Shown here: one piece after another, positions 46,272 to 54,383 of the stretch
Position numbering within the stretch: the stretch's first letter is position 1
Layout: the number at the start of each line of letters is the position of its first letter
Source: Sinanaerobacter chloroacetimidivorans
GTDB lineage: Bacteria; Bacillota; Clostridia; Peptostreptococcales; Anaerovoracaceae
Assembly: GCF_018128545.1 (NCBI RefSeq)
Contig: NZ_JAGSND010000005.1
Coordinates: forward strand, 1 to 64,000
Direction of reading: 5' to 3'
DNA: 64,000 bases
Position numbers and translations under genes: made by a program
Notes under the pieces: model-generated
What the model saw: only the letters and a program-made list of their open reading frames with translations
What the model was told of the DNA's origin: nothing
The model's database searches: none

Positions 46272-47516
46272 ATGAAAAGAACAGCAACAATTTTATTAAG
46301 TGTGATCCTGGTTATGGCGCTCTTTTGCAGCACTGCCTTTGCAAGTCAAGGGAATGGATCCGGAAAAGACAAGTCCAAAGAATGGAAAACGGAAAAAGAG
46401 CACTGGGGTGCAAAATCTATTGAAAAGCTGCAAACTTACGGCCTATTAAATGGTTATGAAGACGGTACTTTCAAACCAGATAATACGCTGACGCAAGCAG
46501 AGCTTGCCGTAATCATTGACAGACTGGTTCAGCTGAAGTCAGACGTTGATGATGACGATGATGACAGCGACATTGATGAGGATGAGTTGGAGGGAATACC
46601 TGGCTGGGCAAAGAAAGCCGTAATGTCAGGAGTCAAAAATAACTATCTCAATCTAAAACGATTCCACTCAGAAAAGCAGTGCGATCGTTTGACAGCGGCG
46701 GTTGCAATCGCTAAGGCATTGGATCTTGAACCTGTGAAAGACTACACATCCAATCCGTTTAAAGATAAGGGCCTGATTGCTGAAGAAGATTACGGATATT
46801 TGCTTGCTTTGTATGAAGCCGGATATATTAAAGGTTTCCCCGATGGTAATTTCAATCCGAATGCTTTTCTAAGCAGAGCACAGATCGCAAGTATCATTGA
46901 AAAGCTTTTAGGAGAAGAGGATGTGGATTCTGACGATGATACAGCTCCTTCCTGGGCTTCCAGCAGCACGGTAACGGCAACTGCCATCTCGGCAACCAGT
47001 GTTACTTTAAAATGGTCTGCCGCCACAGATGATGTCGCTGTGACCGGATACAAGGTTATCTACAAGCTTGATGGCGTTACGAAAGAAAAACTCGTTTCCA
47101 CAACAAGAACTGCTAAAATTACAGGTTTGGAAGCCGATGTAGAATATTCCTTCAGAGTAGAAGCAAAGGATGCCGCAGGCAACTGGAGTGATGACGGTCC
47201 GTCCGTAAAAGTTACCACTCTGGAAGCAGATGAGGACACTGTCGCTCCAACGTGGCCCACCAGTGCCGCACTAACAGTAAGTCCGTCTTCAGACACTGTT
47301 GTTATGCTGATCTGGCCTGATGCAGATGATAACGTAGCGGTAAAAGGCTACAAGATTTATCAGGATGGTACGCTGATTAAAACGGTAGATGCAGATGAAA
47401 ACGATGCGGTTGTCTCCAACTTAAAGTTAGATACTGAATACACCTTTAAAGTAAAGGCCTATGACGAAGCCGGAAACGTAAGTGTCAGCCTGAAAAAAAC
47501 TTATTTTAACGACTAA
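46272..47516 (+). CDS. S-layer-homology (SLH) surface protein with two fibronectin type III domains
   Basis: 414 residues. A Sec signal peptide (about residues 1-25, ending in STAFAS) is followed by three SLH-like units: WGAKSIEKLQTYGLLNGYEDG, a degenerate one near WAKKAVMSGVKNNYLNL, and LYEAGYIKGFPDGNFNPN. SLH units bind pyruvylated secondary cell-wall polymer. An acidic Asp-rich linker (DDDDDSDIDEDE) lies between units one and two. Two FN3 domains follow (SVTLKWSAATDDVAVTGYKV; VVMLIWPDADDNVAVKGYKI). No catalytic domain, so it is an exposed adhesive or structural protein. Confidence 0.85.
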   Translation: MKRTATILLSVILVMALFCSTAFASQGNGSGKDKSKEWKTEKEHWGAKSIEKLQTYGLLNGYEDGTFKPDNTLTQAELAVIIDRLVQLKSDVDDDDDDSDIDEDELEGIPGWAKKAVMSGVKNNYLNLKRFHSEKQCDRLTAAVAIAKALDLEPVKDYTSNPFKDKGLIAEEDYGYLLALYEAGYIKGFPDGNFNPNAFLSRAQIASIIEKLLGEEDVDSDDDTAPSWASSSTVTATAISATSVTLKWSAATDDVAVTGYKVIYKLDGVTKEKLVSTTRTAKITGLEADVEYSFRVEAKDAAGNWSDDGPSVKVTTLEADEDTVAPTWPTSAALTVSPSSDTVVMLIWPDADDNVAVKGYKIYQDGTLIKTVDADENDAVVSNLKLDTEYTFKVKAYDEAGNVSVSLKKTYFND

Positions 47517-47564
47517 TTAAAAAAGAATCGTTTGAAATTCATAAAAGGGATATAAAGTAATAAC

Positions 47565-47604
47565 GAGAGGCAGTGATATTGAAAAAGATATCACCGCCTC
47601 TTTT
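47565..47604 (+). terminator. Terminator after the SLH gene
   Basis: GAGAGGCAGTGATAT-type left arm pairs with ATATCACCGCCTCTTTT-type right arm (47588-47604) with a single bulge; T-run follows. Confidence 0.75.
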
Positions 47605-47648
47605 ATCTCAGATATCTCTGATATCATTACTTCTCTTTTACATCTCCA

Positions 47649-47677
47649 TTGACAAGGGTTTTGATAAGTGTTAATAT
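47649..47677 (+). promoter_or_regulatory. Sigma-A promoter of tRNA-Thr
   Basis: -35 TTGACA (47649-47654), 17-nt spacer, -10 TAATAT (47672-47677), 17 nt before the mature tRNA 5' end. Confidence 0.65.
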
Positions 47678-47694
47678 TTTATGGTGTCAGGTAT

Positions 47695-47770
47695 GCTACC
47701 GTGGCTCAGTCGGCAGAGCAGCGCATTCGTAACGCGCAGGTCGCCGGTTCGATTCCGGCCGGTAGCTCCA
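47695..47770 (+). tRNA. tRNA-Thr (anticodon CGT)
   Basis: A complete 76-nt cloverleaf with encoded CCA. Acceptor GCTACCG pairs with CGGTAGC; the D arm is GCTC...GAGC; the T arm GCCGG-TTCGATT-CCGGC. The anticodon loop TTCGTAA has CGT at 47728-47730, reading the Thr codon ACG. The last pair of the anticodon stem is A-C, a mismatch. A single tRNA with its own promoter and terminator. Confidence 0.95.
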
Positions 47771-47776
47771 ACAAAA

Positions 47777-47803
47777 AGCATCCCCAATTGGGGATGCTTT
47801 TTT
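47777..47803 (+). terminator. Terminator after tRNA-Thr
   Basis: AGCATCCCC (47777-47785) pairs with GGGGATGCT (47790-47798) around AATT, followed by TTTTTT. Confidence 0.9.
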
Positions 47804-47851
47804 GGTCACAGTAAAATATTACATAAGTTTTACAAAATTATCAAAATATAC

Positions 47852-47880
47852 TTGACATCTTTTATCCAGAATCATAGAAT
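47852..47880 (+). promoter_or_regulatory. Sigma-A promoter of the Rrf2 gene
   Basis: -35 TTGACA (47852-47857), 17-nt spacer, -10 TAGAAT (47875-47880). The spacer contains TCCAGAATCA, a sequence resembling the half-site before the downstream gene (48354), so the regulator may control itself. Confidence 0.65.
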
Positions 47881-47906
47881 GAATAAGGAAAAAGGAGGGA
47901 GTCTGA

Positions 47907-48317
47907 TTGCTGATAACAAAGGAAACCGATTATGCGTTAAGAATTCTTCGTGCATTGGCAGGCGAAGAACGTATTGCTGCGCCGCAGCTTGCGCGGGGCG
48001 AACAGATTCCTCTGCAGTTTGCTTATAAAATTCTGAAAAAGCTCCAAAAAGGCGGACTAATCCGCATTTCACGCGGAGCGGATGGGGGCTGTACTTTGGC
48101 AGCCCAATTGGAACAGTTTTCTCTTTTTCAGTTGATGCAGATCATGGAGGAGGATTCTTCGGTTAGCTCCTGTATGAAACCGGGATATCAGTGCGCGTGG
48201 TGTAAGGCACACGGCGATACTGTCTGCCAGGCCAATGTCCATCTGATGGCTATTCAGAAAAAGCTGGATGAGGAACTAAAGTCATATAGCCTTTCGAAAA
48301 TTTTATTCGGTAAATGA
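47907..48317 (+). CDS. Rrf2-family transcriptional regulator, cysteine-rich
   Basis: 136 residues from the TTG at 47907 (GGAGGG upstream). The N-terminal winged helix reads TKETDYALRILRALAGE and RISRGADGGCTLA. The loop holds four cysteines, C89, C96, C99 and C107 (SCMKPGYQCAWCKAHGDTVC), enough for an Fe-S cluster as in IscR/NsrR/RsrR-type sensors of oxygen, NO or redox. It is followed after 72 nt by the fused dehydrogenase and the flavodiiron gene, which it likely regulates. Which signal it senses is inference. Confidence 0.85.
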   Translation: MLITKETDYALRILRALAGEERIAAPQLARGEQIPLQFAYKILKKLQKGGLIRISRGADGGCTLAAQLEQFSLFQLMQIMEEDSSVSSCMKPGYQCAWCKAHGDTVCQANVHLMAIQKKLDEELKSYSLSKILFGK

Positions 48318-48339
48318 TAATAATTTTTTTACCTTTAAA

Positions 48340-48358
48340 CTGGACTAATCTTGTCCAG
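48340..48358. promoter_or_regulatory. Candidate Rrf2 operator upstream of the fusion gene
   Basis: CTGGAC (48340-48345) and GTCCAG (48353-48358) form a 6-bp inverted repeat across 7 nt, 32 nt before the start of the next gene. The right half plus GAATA is shared with the spacer of the Rrf2 promoter. Confidence 0.5.
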
Positions 48359-48389
48359 AATAAAGGCGTTATAAAAAGGAGGAAAAGAC

Positions 48390-50300
48390 ATGTTATTTTC
48401 GACCACACAGCAACATGAGGAACTCCGCACCAGAGTCCGAGCGTTTGCGGAAGAGGAGATCAAACCTTTGACCTTCCTGATGGACAAAGAAAACCAGTTC
48501 CCCGATGATGCAGTTGCCAAACTAGGGAAGATGGGGCTGATGGGAATTCCTTTCCCTGCGGACAGCGGCGGCATGGGGCTGGATATGATCAGCTATGCCA
48601 TTGCCGTTGAAGAACTGGCGAGGGTTGACGGCGGCACAGGTGTCATTCTGTCTGCTCATACGTCACTGGGCACCTGGCCAATCTTTGCGTTTGGCAATGA
48701 GGCCCAGAAGAAAAAATACCTGATTCCCCTATGCAAGGGTGAAAAAATCGGCGCCTTTGGTTTGACAGAACCTAATGCGGGTTCAGATGCCGGCGGAACG
48801 GAGACCACTGCCGTGGATAAGGGTGACCACTATCTTCTCAATGGCGGCAAAATTTTCATCACCAACGCGCCGAAAGCGGATACGTATGTGGTCTTTGCGG
48901 TTACCACACCCGACATCGGCGTACGTGGCATCTCCGCATTCATTGTGGAAAAGGGCTGGAAGGGTTTTGAGTTCGGTGATCACTATGATAAAATGGGCAT
49001 CCGCTCTTCTTCCACCGCAGAGTTGATTTTCAATGATGTGAAGGTTCCGAAAGAAAACCTGCTTGGGAAAGAGGGCCAGGGCTTTAAAATTGCAATGGCC
49101 ACACTTGACGGCGGCCGAATCGGAATTGCCGCTCAGGCTCTGGGCATTGCTCAGGGGGCATTTGAACAAGCGGTGACCTATGCCAAGGAGCGTGTACAGT
49201 TCGGTAAGCCCATTGGGTTCCAGCAGGCCATTTCCTTCAAAATTGCCGATATGGCCACCAAGCTGCGCACTGCACGTTTTCTGGTTTACTCCGCTGCTGA
49301 GCTGAAGGAAAATCACATGCCTTTTGGTATGGAGTCTGCGATGGCCAAACAGTATGCCGCGGACATCGCGCTGGAAGTGACAAACGATGCTCTGCAGATT
49401 TTTGGGGGCACCGGATATTTGAAGGGTATGGAGGTGGAACGGATGTACCGTGATGCCAAGATAACCACCATCTACGAAGGGACTAACGAAATACAGCGTA
49501 TTGTTATCGCCTCTCATATTCTGGGCAAACCGCCCAAGGAAACCGGTTCTTCGGCAAGTCGTCCCAAGAAGCCTGCTCCCATCACCGGTATCCGGAGAAA
49601 AATTGTTTTCAGGGACGGCGATGCAAAAACACAGGTGTCTGCTCTGGTAGAGGCACTCAAGAAGGATGGCTTCGACTTTACGGTCGGCATTCCCATGGAT
49701 ACTCCCATTGTACAGGCGGAACGTGTCGTTTCAGCCGGCAAGGGAATCGGGGAGAAGAAGGACATGAAACTGATCGAAAATCTGGCCAAAGCCGCAGGTG
49801 CCGCCATCGGTTCCTCGCGTCCTGTAGCGGAGACGCTGAAATATCTGCCGCTGAACCGTTATGTGGGAATGTCCGGTCAGAAGTTTACCGGCAATCTGTA
49901 CATCGCCTGCGGCATTTCGGGTGCAACCCAGCACTTAAAGGGCATTAAAGATGCCTCTATTATTGTAGCGATTAACAAAAACGGCAACGCGCCGATTTTC
50001 AAAAACTGTGACTATGGTATTGTAGGTGATGTTTCCGAGATTCTGCCTCTGCTGACGGCTGCTTTGGATACCGGCGAAAAGCAGCCAGCACCGCCTATGG
50101 TGAAGATGAAGCGTCCGCAAATGCCCAAGCCGGAGCCCATTGGCCCTAGCTACATTTGCAGCGGCTGCGGATATGAGTATGTACCGGAACTGGGTGACGA
50201 GGAGAACGAAGTGGCACCAGGTACCCTGTTCAAGGATTTGTCGGAAGACTGGGTCTGCCCGGAATGTGCCGAGGCCAAAGACCAATTTATTGAGGCGTAA
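48390..50300 (+). CDS. Acyl-CoA dehydrogenase - EtfA FAD domain - rubredoxin fusion
   Basis: 636 residues, three modules. Residues 1-380 are a short-chain acyl-CoA dehydrogenase: FGLTEPNAGSD (FAD contacts), the ITNA segment, ERVQFGKPIGFQQA and IYEGTNEIQRIV with catalytic Glu363. Residues about 440-560 are the C-terminal FAD-binding domain of electron-transfer flavoprotein alpha: AERVVSAGKGI, GSSRPVAE, LYIACGISGATQHL, IVAINKNGNAPIF and DYGIVGD. The EtfA domain I and EtfB are missing. Residues 587-636 are a rubredoxin with C590-x2-C593 and C623-x2-C626. The likely path is acyl-CoA to FAD, to the second FAD, to Fe(Cys)4, to the flavodiiron protein encoded 21 nt downstream. AAAAGGAGGAAAAG precedes the ATG. 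Module order is read directly; the electron path is inference. Confidence 0.9.
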   Translation: MLFSTTQQHEELRTRVRAFAEEEIKPLTFLMDKENQFPDDAVAKLGKMGLMGIPFPADSGGMGLDMISYAIAVEELARVDGGTGVILSAHTSLGTWPIFAFGNEAQKKKYLIPLCKGEKIGAFGLTEPNAGSDAGGTETTAVDKGDHYLLNGGKIFITNAPKADTYVVFAVTTPDIGVRGISAFIVEKGWKGFEFGDHYDKMGIRSSSTAELIFNDVKVPKENLLGKEGQGFKIAMATLDGGRIGIAAQALGIAQGAFEQAVTYAKERVQFGKPIGFQQAISFKIADMATKLRTARFLVYSAAELKENHMPFGMESAMAKQYAADIALEVTNDALQIFGGTGYLKGMEVERMYRDAKITTIYEGTNEIQRIVIASHILGKPPKETGSSASRPKKPAPITGIRRKIVFRDGDAKTQVSALVEALKKDGFDFTVGIPMDTPIVQAERVVSAGKGIGEKKDMKLIENLAKAAGAAIGSSRPVAETLKYLPLNRYVGMSGQKFTGNLYIACGISGATQHLKGIKDASIIVAINKNGNAPIFKNCDYGIVGDVSEILPLLTAALDTGEKQPAPPMVKMKRPQMPKPEPIGPSYICSGCGYEYVPELGDEENEVAPGTLFKDLSEDWVCPECAEAKDQFIEA

Positions 50301-50321
50301 AGCCGGAAGGGGGAGTACATT

Positions 50322-51533
50322 ATGTATTGCGTAAGAAATGTAACCGAAGACCTGTACTGGGTGGGCGCCAACGACCATCGTCTGGCATTGTTTGAAAACG
50401 CATATCCGATTCCAAGAGGGGTTTCCTATAATTCCTATCTTCTGACGGATGAAAAGACGGTGTTGTTTGATACGGTGGACTGGTCAGGCTGCCGGCAGCT
50501 GCTGGAAAATATGGCACATGTGCTTGACGGAAGGCCACTGGACTATCTTGTTATCAATCATTTGGAGCCTGACCATGCGGGATCAATCGAGGAAATTCTG
50601 CTCCGATGGCCCAAAGTGACCATCATCAGCAATGAGAAGGCTTTTATGCTGATGCGCCAGTTTGGCTTCGATGTTGATAGTCATCAGATCGTTGAGGTGA
50701 AAGAGGGTGATACCTTCAGCTTCGGAAAGCATGTGGTTACCTTTGTGTTCGCCCCTATGGTGCATTGGCCGGAGGTGATGGTGACCTTTGACACCACAAA
50801 CGGTGTGCTGTTTTCTGCTGACGCCTTTGGTTCCTTTGGCGCACTGGACGGCAAGCTTTTTGCCGATGAGGTAAACTTTGACCGCGACTGGCTGGATGAT
50901 GCCCGTCGCTATCTAACCAACATCGTGGGAAAATATGGTCCGCATATCCGGCTGATTCTAAAGAAAGCCGGCGGTATTCTGGATCAGATCAAGTTCATCT
51001 GCCCCCTGCACGGGCCGGTTTGGCGTAAGGATTTGTTATATTTCATTCAGAAATACGATCTCTGGGGTCGCTACGAGCCGGAACAAAAAGGTATTTTGAT
51101 GGTATACGCCTCCATGTATGGTAACACCGAGTCTGCGATGCAGGCGCTGGCGTCCAAATTGTGTGACAAGGGCATGACAAACATAGCCATGTACGACGTT
51201 TCCTCAACGGATGTTTCCCAGCTTATTTCCGAGGTGTTTAAATACAGCCATATGGTGCTGGCTTCAGTGACATATAATCTGGGCATCTATCCGGCTATGC
51301 ATAACTTCCTGATTGACATGAAAGCACTGAATGTCCAGAATCGGACAATCGCACTTGTGGAGAACGGTTCCTGGGCGATCAAGTCAGGCGATCTGATCCA
51401 GAAGTTCCTAAGCGAAGAGATGAAGAACATGACTGTGCTTAACGAGCGGATCAGCATCGCTTCCTCTCTCCACGCGGATAAGGAATCGGAACTGGAGTCA
51501 CTGGCCGACGCCATTTTGGATTCCATGCAATAA
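50322..51533 (+). CDS. fprA: Flavodiiron protein (FprA-type A-type flavoprotein)
   Basis: 403 residues. A metallo-beta-lactamase-like domain with all seven diiron ligands, H80, E82, D84, H85 (NHLEPDHAGS), H148, D167 and H230, is followed from about residue 257 by a flavodoxin domain (GILMVYASMYGNTESAM). Such enzymes reduce O2 to water or NO to N2O in the cytoplasm of anaerobes, taking electrons usually from rubredoxin. The fused rubredoxin of the gene 21 nt upstream is the obvious donor. No Cys-rich C-terminal extension. Terminator follows, closing the Rrf2-fusion-FDP unit. Confidence 0.93.
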   Translation: MYCVRNVTEDLYWVGANDHRLALFENAYPIPRGVSYNSYLLTDEKTVLFDTVDWSGCRQLLENMAHVLDGRPLDYLVINHLEPDHAGSIEEILLRWPKVTIISNEKAFMLMRQFGFDVDSHQIVEVKEGDTFSFGKHVVTFVFAPMVHWPEVMVTFDTTNGVLFSADAFGSFGALDGKLFADEVNFDRDWLDDARRYLTNIVGKYGPHIRLILKKAGGILDQIKFICPLHGPVWRKDLLYFIQKYDLWGRYEPEQKGILMVYASMYGNTESAMQALASKLCDKGMTNIAMYDVSSTDVSQLISEVFKYSHMVLASVTYNLGIYPAMHNFLIDMKALNVQNRTIALVENGSWAIKSGDLIQKFLSEEMKNMTVLNERISIASSLHADKESELESLADAILDSMQ

Positions 51534-51581
51534 ACCTTCTGATATAGACTGTATAAGTCCCCTCTTCAGCTCCAAAGAAGT

Positions 51582-51620
51582 AAATCCCATAGAACCGCTG
51601 TGAGTCTATGGGATTTTGAC
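51582..51620 (+). terminator. Terminator after fprA
   Basis: AAATCCCATAGA (51582-51593) pairs perfectly with TCTATGGGATTT (51605-51616), followed by T. Confidence 0.85.
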
Positions 51621-51750
51621 ATTACATAAGCAATCCCGACACTATATTAGTAAAAAGAAAGTTAGTGCTTTCCGTCTTCTCATTCATGCAACATCATGAA
51701 GGGCGGTATATCGGCAGCCTTATAAATAATCTTCTAAATCCAAGATTACT

Positions 51751-53361
51751 TTAAATTGCTGAATAAACCAATTCACCATCAATAAATGTCATATCAACTT
51801 TTAAAGATTTTATTTCCTTTTCTGGAGTATCAAGAAGAGATCCTGATAGGATGGTCAAATCGGCTAATTTACCAGGCTCCAAGCTTCCTTTAATATCCTC
51901 CTCAAAGCTTGCGTATGCACCGTTATATGTAAACATCCGCAAAGCTTCGGAGACACTGATTCTTTCATCTAGATTAATAATCTGCCCTGATTCGGTAGCG
52001 CGGTTTACTGCAAGATGCATGTTCAATATTGGACTTGAAAATGTAATTGGGCAATCACTGCTTCCTGCTACCGGAATACCACGGGTAAGAAAGCTTTTAC
52101 AGGTGAACATGCGATAAGCCCTTTCCTTCCCATAATTCACCAGATATCCATCCCCGAATTCATAGAGAAAAATTGGTTGGGCAACAGGTATAATTCCCAG
52201 GTTTTGGATTCGATCAAGCAATTCATTATTAATCATTGCACAATGTTCAATTCGATGTCTATGGTCTTCTCTAGGAGCAATTTTAAGAGCGTTTTCAATG
52301 GCATTCACGATAACGGTTACTGCTTTATCGCCGACTGCATGGGTAGTGACCTGATATCCAGCCAAATGTGCTTTCAGGATAATTTCGTTTACCTTTTCCT
52401 GCTCCATGCTAAGCACGCCGAAATCATTGGGATTGCTGGTATATGGCTCCAAGGTTGCAGCAGTTGGTCCGCTGCTGCTTCCGTCTATCATCAACTTTAC
52501 AGGACCAATTTTAAAATGATCATTACCAAATCCGGTGTGCAGACCAATGTGAATATAATCCTCCACAAACTGCAGGTTTTCCACAAACGAAAATATCATG
52601 GAGTATAACCTGATTTTCAGCTTTCCTTGCTTGACTGCTTCCTGAATAGCACTCATTTGAGCATGACCATAACCACCGGAATCATGTACCGAGGTAATGC
52701 CTTCCTTAATTAGGATGTCATTTGCTGCTTCCATAGCGCTAATTAGTTCCTCTATGGAAAGCTGAGAAACTTTCATGGCGGCCATATGTGAGTTTTCCTT
52801 TAAAACTCCTGTTACTTTCCCGTTTTCTTTCACAAGAACCCCACCAGATATTGGTTCAGAATCATTCGTTATTCCGCATAGTTGAAGGCTTTTTGAATTG
52901 TGAACAGATGTATGAGCGCATACCCTAGTAAGAATAACGGGATGATCAGGAGCAACTTCATCCAGATCCCATCTGTTTGGATGGCGACCTTCTTTTAGCT
53001 TAGAATGGTCATATCCCCAACCGCGAATCCATTGGCCTTTGGGAATTATCCTCGCTGCCTCGGCTACAAGTTTTTTAATGTCTTCAATAGAATTGACACC
53101 AGGCGAGCGACAGTCTATGGCCAAAGCATTAGCGCCTAAAACCGCTGAATGCAAGTGAGAATCGATAAAACCTGGTATGAGACTTCTGCCTTTTAAATCA
53201 ATCAATTTAGTCTGCTTTCCCAAATATGTCATTACATCTTCCTTTGTGCCGACAAAGAGAATGGAGTTCCCTTTTACCGCTAGTGCTTCTTTAATGGAAT
53301 TGTCTTTGTCAACAGTTAAAACCGGACCGTTGATAAAGATAATATCTGCATTACATTTCAT
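51751..53361 (-). CDS. Amidohydrolase, YtcJ-like
   Basis: 536 residues from the ATG at 53361, which has GGAGGAGAAA upstream. It belongs to the metal-dependent amidohydrolase superfamily. Visible are the N-terminal beta sandwich, PGFIDSHLHSAV (metal HxH), the segment with VTTHAVGDKAVTVIVNAIE, the metal-ligand region HRIEHCAMI, and SSDCPITFSSPILNMHLAV. YtcJ-like enzymes hydrolyse N-formyl or other amide bonds of unknown natural substrates. It is transcribed away from the CoA-transferase operon across a 358-nt shared upstream region, suggesting joint control. Cytoplasmic, without signal peptide. Confidence 0.8.
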   Translation of the reverse strand: MKCNADIIFINGPVLTVDKDNSIKEALAVKGNSILFVGTKEDVMTYLGKQTKLIDLKGRSLIPGFIDSHLHSAVLGANALAIDCRSPGVNSIEDIKKLVAEAARIIPKGQWIRGWGYDHSKLKEGRHPNRWDLDEVAPDHPVILTRVCAHTSVHNSKSLQLCGITNDSEPISGGVLVKENGKVTGVLKENSHMAAMKVSQLSIEELISAMEAANDILIKEGITSVHDSGGYGHAQMSAIQEAVKQGKLKIRLYSMIFSFVENLQFVEDYIHIGLHTGFGNDHFKIGPVKLMIDGSSSGPTAATLEPYTSNPNDFGVLSMEQEKVNEIILKAHLAGYQVTTHAVGDKAVTVIVNAIENALKIAPREDHRHRIEHCAMINNELLDRIQNLGIIPVAQPIFLYEFGDGYLVNYGKERAYRMFTCKSFLTRGIPVAGSSDCPITFSSPILNMHLAVNRATESGQIINLDERISVSEALRMFTYNGAYASFEEDIKGSLEPGKLADLTILSGSLLDTPEKEIKSLKVDMTFIDGELVYSAI

Positions 53362-53719
53362 ATTTTCTCCTCCTGACAAGAAAGAAACCAATCTTTCGTT
53401 TTCGTTATGTATTTTTTTATAACATTAAAAATATTGTTTGTAAAGTGCTCTCTAAACCAGGTGGTTTTTACACATGCGTTCTCTGTAATCTCGTGATTTC
53501 AACGCATTCAAGGAATACAAAGATAGTAAAACAGTACATATTATACTGGTATATCTGTGATATATCTAATTAATATTTTGACTCTAAAAATGGTCCATCA
53601 TATAATACAATTAATTCAATGCTTGGAGAACTTTCAGACAATTTAACGTCTGAACTGAATCATTACAATTATAAACTCTTAGTAATATTTTTTAATGAAT
53701 AGAGTGGAAAGGCGGCAGC
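53362..53719. promoter_or_regulatory. Divergent control region of the catabolic island
   Basis: No gene is seen. A plus-strand sigma-A promoter is present: TTGACT (53578-53583), 17-nt spacer, TATAAT (53601-53606). Just upstream is a palindrome TATATC-TGT-GATATA (53550-53564), a possible binding site for the FCD-GntR regulator encoded at 61861-62526 or another factor. Confidence 0.55.
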
Positions 53720-54382
53720 ATGGTAAATAAATTAATAAGTCACAAAGAAGCAGCCGGACTCATTCAAAACGGGCAGTCAATTATGGTGGGCGGTTTCGGA
53801 GATGCGGGATATCCTTTTGAAATGATTAAAGCACTACATCAGAGCGATCTGTCCCACTTGACAATCATGGGCAATGATGGAGGATGCCAGGGTGATCCAA
53901 AAGGCTTATTTTATACAAGCGGTAAGGTAGATAAACTCATTATTACATATTGTGGATTGAATCCTGATGTAAGCAGACAATATACCGAAGGAAAGCTGGA
54001 GATAGAATTTGTACCGCAGGGTACTTTTGTAGAAAGGGCTCGCTGCGGAGGACACGGACTGGGAGGATTTCTGACACCCACCGGTGTGGGTACTCCGGTG
54101 GAGGAAGGGAAAAAGATTCTGGAGGTTCAAGGGAGAAAGTACCTTCTGGAAGAACCCCTTCGTGCAGATGTTGCAATCATAAAGGGTGCAGTTGCAGATA
54201 AGTTTGGGAATCTGATGTTTCATATGGTAGCAAGAAATTATAATCCACTGATGGCTATGGCGGCTGATTTGGTCATAGCAGAAGTGGACAAGATCGTGGA
54301 AATCGGTGAACTTGATCAGAATACCATTATGCTTTCCGGAATCTTTGTTGATTATATCGTTGATAACAGGGGGGATGAATAG
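53720..54382 (+). CDS. CoA-transferase subunit A (3-oxoacid/acetate CoA-transferase family)
   Basis: 220 residues of the family I CoA-transferase alpha type (AtoD/ScoA). The CoA-binding glycine-rich part is SIMVGGFGDAGYPFEMIKAL, followed by GGHGLGGFLTPTGVGTPVEEGK, the typical alpha-subunit signature. With subunit B it exchanges CoA between an acyl-CoA and an acid, activating the acid before thiolysis. It starts the plus-strand catabolic operon, and the B subunit follows at once. Confidence 0.9.
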   Translation: MVNKLISHKEAAGLIQNGQSIMVGGFGDAGYPFEMIKALHQSDLSHLTIMGNDGGCQGDPKGLFYTSGKVDKLIITYCGLNPDVSRQYTEGKLEIEFVPQGTFVERARCGGHGLGGFLTPTGVGTPVEEGKKILEVQGRKYLLEEPLRADVAIIKGAVADKFGNLMFHMVARNYNPLMAMAADLVIAEVDKIVEIGELDQNTIMLSGIFVDYIVDNRGDE

Positions 54383-54383
54383 C

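Noticed and set aside
48783-49517. 244-codon antisense frame within the fusion gene
   Set aside because: Opposite a strongly conserved coding region, no RBS; a codon-bias shadow.
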